From: Candidatus Hydrogenedentota bacterium
GTDB taxonomy: Bacteria; UBA8481; J006
Direction: 5' to 3'
Assembly (NCBI GenBank): GCA_003697085.1
Contig: RFFU01000029.1
Coordinates: 1 to 15,750, forward strand
Length of the DNA stretch: 15,750 bases
Within the stretch, counting starts at the first letter, position 1; every line of letters begins with the position of its first letter. Positions 14,821 to 15,750 of this stretch are shown piece after piece. Position numbers and translations under genes: made by a program. Below the pieces are notes generated by a model that saw nothing but the letters and a program-made list of their open reading frames with translations, was not told the origin of the DNA and did not search any database.

Positions 14821-14946
14821 GTCCCCCTTCACGTCGAGCAGAGCGAAAAATGGGCGCCTTTTGCCGAATCGCATTAATCCACTCCTGTGCGAAACCCCGC
14901 ATGGGTTCGGGGCGACCGAATGGTAATCCTCTGCAAGCCCGTTTTT

Positions 14947-14963
14947 GCAGGCAAGATGCCTGC
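14947..14963. repeat. Hairpin repeat GCAGGCA-AGA-TGCCTGC
   Basis: A perfect 7-bp stem with a 3-nt loop, followed by GCTCCCAG on the plus strand. This resembles a dispersed intergenic motif (aggcaagatgcctgcgctccc type) common in repeat-rich bacterial genomes. It lacks a T-tract on the correct side in either direction, so it is not called a terminator. A partial relative (TAGGCAAGA) occurs near 2695-2703. Confidence 0.55.
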
Positions 14964-14984
14964 GCTCCCAGAAAGCGCTTCCCT

Positions 14985-15062
14985 TTTCCTTTTCGTTTCC
15001 TTTCCCCGTCCCCCTTTCCCTGCCCTTGCCCTGGCTTTTGCCTTTGCCTTTGCTCTTGCGCC
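14985..15062. repeat. Degenerate pyrimidine-rich 6/7-mer array
   Basis: A C/T-rich run built from CCTTTT, TTGCCC and TTTGCC units, more degenerate than the 2849-2910 array but of the same type and strand. As at the left locus, it neighbours palindromic repeat modules. Confidence 0.7.
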
Positions 15063-15088
15063 GCGATGCCAGGTGAAGGGGATTCCGC

Positions 15089-15106
15089 AATCGCCTTGCG
15101 GCGATT
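15089..15106. repeat. Perfect 7-bp hairpin AATCGCC-TTGC-GGCGATT
   Basis: A perfect 7-bp inverted repeat with a TTGC loop inside the mosaic. No T-tract follows on either strand. It is probably one more element of the intergenic palindromic family rather than a terminator. Confidence 0.5.
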
Positions 15107-15167
15107 ATCGAAATAACAACAAGCAGGATGCCGCAAGCGGGGGGACCCCTCGTTCGCTTTGAGGCGA

Positions 15168-15220
15168 ACTCGGGATGACACCAGGGTGTCGCTTCGCTCC
15201 CCCCTGGTGTCATTCCGAGG
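15168..15220. repeat. Large inverted repeat, 19-bp arms
   Basis: The left arm (15168-15186, core ATGACACCAGGG) and right arm (15202-15220, core CCCTGGTGTCAT) pair with about two mismatches across 19 bp around a 15-nt loop. It represents two palindromic repeat units head to head, as in BIME structures. The right arm overlaps module A copy 2. Confidence 0.75.
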
Positions 15221-15246
15221 AGGGCGCAGCCCGACGAGGAATCCCC
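15205..15246 (-). repeat. Dispersed palindromic repeat module A, copy 2
   Basis: The reverse complement of 2753-2794 with a single mismatch over 42 bp, about 12.4 kb away. Such identity between two intergenic sites indicates a recent or actively homogenised repeat family. Confidence 0.8.
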
Positions 15247-15284
15247 GACGAGTGCCAATCGGCCCACGGGGCGGGAGACCACGT

Positions 15285-15325
15285 GGGGAGATTCCTCGGC
15301 GCTAACGCGCCTCGGAATGACACCG
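15285..15325 (+). repeat. Dispersed palindromic repeat module A, variant copy
   Basis: Shares both ends with module A (GGGGAGATTCCTCGG and GCCTCGGAATGACACC), but the central part is different and about GCGCTAACGC. It is oriented opposite to the copy at 15205-15246, giving an alternating head-to-head arrangement. Confidence 0.65.
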
Positions 15326-15382
15326 GCGGTGCCGACCGGCCCCGCAGGTTGGCGAAACCGCGCCCCATTTCCGTTCCACCAT

Positions 15383-15420
15383 GGGGCATAGACTCTCCAG
15401 TCTGCGAAACGCCGATCCGC
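15383..15420 (-). repeat. Dispersed repeat module B, copy 2
   Basis: The reverse complement of 2798-2835 with 34 of 38 bases identical; core TAGACTCTCCAGTCTGCGAA. Modules A and B are adjacent at the left locus but about 57 bp apart here (measured from the variant A copy), so they behave as separable units. Confidence 0.75.
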
Positions 15421-15487
15421 TATCCGTGTCCCTTCGGTGAGAATGCGTAGTGCGGGGCGCGGTTGGGGGGGGGCGCCGCCTTTTCTC

Positions 15488-15550
15488 TGTCATTCCGAGG
15501 CGTTCCTTCGCTTCGTTAAGGGGAAGTGGGACGCCGAAGAATCCCCTTTG
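15488..15550. repeat. Diverged module A-like unit
   Basis: Begins TGTCATTCCGAGGCGTTCC and ends GACGCCGAAGAATCCCC, the same outer ends as module A with a longer, unrelated centre. It is the last repeat before the IS66 fragment. Confidence 0.5.
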
Positions 15551-15597
15551 GTCGCTAACGGGAAAGGGATTTCAGAACAGCTCTTGCTGAAACATAG

Positions 15598-15750
15598 TCA
15601 GGCGGTGAGGGAGACGAGGGTTTCCCGGTAATTCCACGGCATCCAGTCGCACGGACGGTTTCGGACCCGCTGCGGATTGCGCATCACGGTGAGCAGATAA
15701 TCGAACGGGTCCTCTTCCGATAATTCGGCGGTGTGAAGCAGGCTCATGTA
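15598..15750 (-). CDS. IS66-family transposase, C-terminal fragment (cut by window end)
   Basis: Fifty codons plus TGA remain in the window; the 5' part lies beyond its right end. The peptide begins YMSLLHTAELSEEDPFDYLL and ends with DWMPWNYRETLVSLTA. This matches the typical end of IS66 TnpC-type transposases (SLIHTAELNG-NPFDYL, then ADWMPWNYRETL), which catalyse DDE-type cut-and-paste transposition. No clear terminal inverted repeat of the element is visible after the stop. A 6-bp hairpin (TTTCAG/CTGAAA, about 15570-15592) lies directly downstream. Whether the gene is intact cannot be judged from this window. Confidence 0.8.
   Translation of the reverse strand, partial: YMSLLHTAELSEEDPFDYLLTVMRNPQRVRNRPCDWMPWNYRETLVSLTA

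Larger units (their letters stand above)
14821..15597. other. Gene-free repeat mosaic
   Basis: About 780 bp without a supportable gene. It is a patchwork of hairpins (14947-14963, 15089-15106), a low-complexity tract (14985-15062), head-to-head palindromic repeat modules (15168-15420, and 15488-15550) and a G9 run (15465-15473). Open frames crossing it are repeat translations of the kind RHSE...RRGI...RNDT that recur spuriously in repeat-rich genomes. Confidence 0.6.

Noticed and set aside
14947-14963. Rho-independent terminator
   Set aside because: The stem is perfect, but the T-run is on the 5' side on the plus strand and an A-run follows on the minus strand, so it fits neither direction.
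14622-15282. Open frames on both strands in the right-hand intergenic mosaic
   Set aside because: They are translations of palindromic and low-complexity repeats (RHSEEGAARRGI-type strings) without ribosome binding sites.
1029-15597. tRNA or rRNA genes
   Set aside because: I looked for a cloverleaf with a TTCGANNC-type T arm and for rRNA-like blocks in the intergenic regions and found none.

Overview
The window looks like a chromosomal piece of a free-living bacterium of moderately high GC, with mostly single genes or two-gene operons on the minus strand and clusters of dispersed non-coding repeats between them. No gene fixes the phylum. The glycan gene pair (DUF4912 plus a GH57/DUF1957 enzyme), an SprA-related protein, an IS66 fragment and mosaic palindromic repeats suggest a deep-branching Gram-negative lineage or candidate phylum known mainly from metagenomes. 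That placement is inference only.

Layout: 1-374 holds no convincing gene (pyrimidine-rich tract, G9 run). 375-1028 (-) encodes an SprA-related putative metalloprotease with an HEQAH motif. 1272-2486 (-) is a GT39/ArnT-like polytopic glycosyltransferase. 2487-2826 carries a terminator and dispersed repeats. 2827-4533 (-) is a GH57/DUF1957 glucan branching-type enzyme whose frame runs on through a 7-bp repeat array. It overlaps 6149-4530 (-), a Rho-N/DUF4912 protein, by 4 bp, so the two form one translationally coupled operon with a recognisable promoter at 6252-6280. 6281-6575 is an intergenic stretch that looks like element debris.

6576-11316 (-) is a type III-like restriction-modification operon: mod (beta-class adenine methyltransferase with a long N-terminal domain and a zinc-ribbon insert), then res (SF2 helicase). 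The res product stops about 170 residues after helicase motif VI, so it probably lacks its nuclease domain. 11548-12654 (+) is bioB with all cluster ligands present. It converges on and overlaps a hypothetical exported protein (12567-13709, -). Head to head with that gene lies a 56-codon gene at 13708-13878 (+) with a near-perfect Shine-Dalgarno. 13923-14759 (-) is a PHP-domain phosphoesterase (RNase AM/YciV type) with a good sigma-70 promoter. 14821-15597 is an intergenic mosaic of palindromic repeats, parts of which recur inverted at 2753-2835. The window ends in the C-terminus of an IS66-family transposase (15598-15750, -).

Functional grouping: the DUF4912/GH57 pair probably acts in storage or structural glucan metabolism; mod/res is a modification system that may have lost cleavage; bioB and the PHP gene are housekeeping. 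I see no clear new multi-gene system. The most unusual items are the repeat-extended GH57 C-terminus, the apparently nuclease-less res with in-frame foreign sequence after its stop, the hidden 56-codon gene, and the paired inverted repeat mosaics.
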